Positions 62,575 to 64,000 of a stretch of 64,000 bases of DNA are shown here, piece after piece. Position 1 is the first letter of the stretch; each line of letters starts with the position of its first letter. The stretch is from Casuarius casuarius. Its lineage: Eukaryota > Chordata > Aves > Casuariiformes > Casuariidae. Below the pieces are notes generated by a model. It saw nothing but the letters and a program-made list of their open reading frames with translations, was not told the DNA's origin and made no database searches. The DNA lies in assembly GCA_003342895.1 (NCBI GenBank), contig PTFA01000017.1:1580402-1644401 (forward strand), given 5' to 3'. The position numbers and the translations under genes are program-made.

Positions 62575-64000
62575 GAATGATATTACATGCATGAAAAATC
62601 GTAGACAGGTTCTTTTGTTAAATGTGTTGTGTCCACTTTGCTCACCACAAAGAACAGAAAAGAAACCTTCTACAGTCTCCAAAATTTCAGTCATCACTGA
62701 CTCTAAATGATAGAGGACAGGGTATTCTGGAAAATGAAGATAGTATTAAACAGTAAACTTTATTTTTTTAGAAAAAATTATATATAGGCATATCTCAGGG
62801 AAAAAAAAGCTGGTAACAGCTAGAGTTTTTGTAAACATTGTTAGAAGTCAAATACATTTTCTTGCTTCTCCAAATATCCTTTCTCTGCAATTCTGAGCAA
62901 ATCCCAAAGCACAGATAGCTATTGCAGTCTCTATTAAATTAGACTTGAAATGAAAAAATGTTAGGAAAAGGGTTTTACAAAGCTATCCCTATATATGCAC
63001 GTGCAGTGGATTGTTTAATGTCAATGTTACTGTGCAAATTGCTACCTCGGATATGCTCATTCATTGCACCACTGACTTCCCAGAGGGACTCCTTTATCCA
63101 TAGATAGAAACCTTATTTCACCCTTTTTTCAGTGGTTATCCTTTCTTATTTCTCCCTCCCCCTTTTTTTTTAAATGACAATTATTGAGAAAATGTTGAGA
63201 AGTCCGTGGCATGATTTTTACTCAAGGCTCCAGTAGAAAGCCCTCTGCCGAAGTTGATTTAGAAGCACGTTACAGTTTTGCTGTGTAACATGTTTTTGGA
63301 CTGGTACCTTGACATAGAGGTTAATTAAAAATTGTCCTGTAATCAAACTCCTATCCCTGCCTATTGGCCCATCTGTTAGCAGTTGCTTTCCTGCAGAGGC
63401 CCGTGGGAGTCTCCTTTGCCTTCCAGCCCTGCAGGCAGAGACCACACAGGAGGGCAGAGTGTAGAGATTGCTTTGGTTTCTCAGGGCTTCCTAAGAAAGG
63501 CGGTCCTTTGACCTCCAGGTTACCTGAAATTGGAGATTTGAAGCTGTTCTGTACCAGTCCTGTGGAAGTTTCTTTTCAGATAAAAGGAGCTCTGGCAGCA
63601 GATTAATGGACTTCAGCAGTTCACTTCAATACCTTGAGCTGGGCAGCTTAATACATGCTCCAGGCTATTGCCACTATGGGAAAAATCATCTCAACTTTAT
63701 CTTTTACTGTGGAGCAAAATTTTTAACAAGGTGTCCTGTCCGCTGAGATGTTGGACTACAGGAAGGTTTGACCTGCTGATGGTGACAGCACAACTGGCAG
63801 GTGGTTAGGGGAGTATTGCTCAGGTCACAAGGCTAGTAACACTTAAGAGCCAGCATGCTGAGACCTCTAAGTGCAAAGACACCAGTTCTTCACATCAGTC
63901 TAATTTTTCTGAATGCTTGCATGGGGGAAAGCTATCTATCTTCTCCAAATAACCATCTTGGTAAGCATTGGCTCCTGCACCCCCTGGTTTTAAATTACAG

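Larger units (their letters stand above)
53951..64000. other. AT-rich intronic sequence to the window end
   Basis: About 10 kb. The only splice-like pair I would keep is the minus-strand 59438-59538 (listed separately). Simple repeats occur at 54622-54638 (A), 57404-57417 (T), 60209-60232 (GT) and 62551-62574 (CTT). The 58.2-58.8 kb block is AT-rich and repeat-free, with TAATTA-type sites. No LINE, RNA gene or supported coding exon is recognised. Confidence 0.5.

Noticed and set aside
1..64000. CRISPR arrays, operons, rRNA, tRNA, phage or bacterial genes
   Set aside because: No spaced direct repeats, no tRNA A/B-box pairs or rRNA blocks, and no compact coding. The sequence is vertebrate nuclear DNA throughout.

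Overview
This window looks like vertebrate nuclear DNA, most likely from a bird. It has long AT-rich non-coding stretches, no compact ORFs, and splice-like signals. It holds one sharp CpG island and several 5'-truncated CR1 LINEs of the avian type; three of them open on the + strand with the reverse complement of the CR1 3' end. There is no bacterial, phage, CRISPR or operon-like content. One base (28540) is an N, as expected in a draft assembly.

Layout. From 1 to about 25.9 kb the sequence is intergenic or deep-intronic, with three minus-strand CR1 copies (9.5-9.9, 12.1-13.3 and 14.1-16.2 kb), simple repeats, a twin palindrome near 17.7 kb and a possible trace of a DDE transposase near 19.7 kb. 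From 25.9 to 27.2 kb lies a strong CpG island. Inside it a plus-strand first coding exon starts at an ATG embedded in a YY1-type motif (26625) and ends at a consensus splice donor (26667/26668, phase 1). From 27.2 kb to the end the sequence is best read as the first intron(s) of that gene. It contains one plus-strand CR1 (34.2-34.8 kb), an older degraded repeat (35.3-35.6 kb), and AT-rich blocks that look like candidate conserved non-coding elements.

Genes. The plus-strand gene begins with MAEPGAARSYPRAA; I do not recognise it and give no symbol. The best candidate downstream exon is 44628-44700: it has good splice sites on both sides, is open only in frame 2, and matches the phase of exon 1. 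Weaker candidates lie at 37145-37298, 42103-42178 and 52934-52995. On the opposite strand, 27884-28029 looks like the last coding exon of a second, leftward gene nested in intron 1: it has a very strong acceptor, 47 open codons and then a stop. A leftward exon candidate without an open frame lies at 59438-59538. Another leftward open segment lies at 1047-1211. None of these is proven without transcript data or comparison with other species.

I see no evidence for a new biological system. The most useful leads are the nested antisense exon, the exon-2 candidates for the CpG-island gene, and the candidate conserved elements around 50-51 kb.
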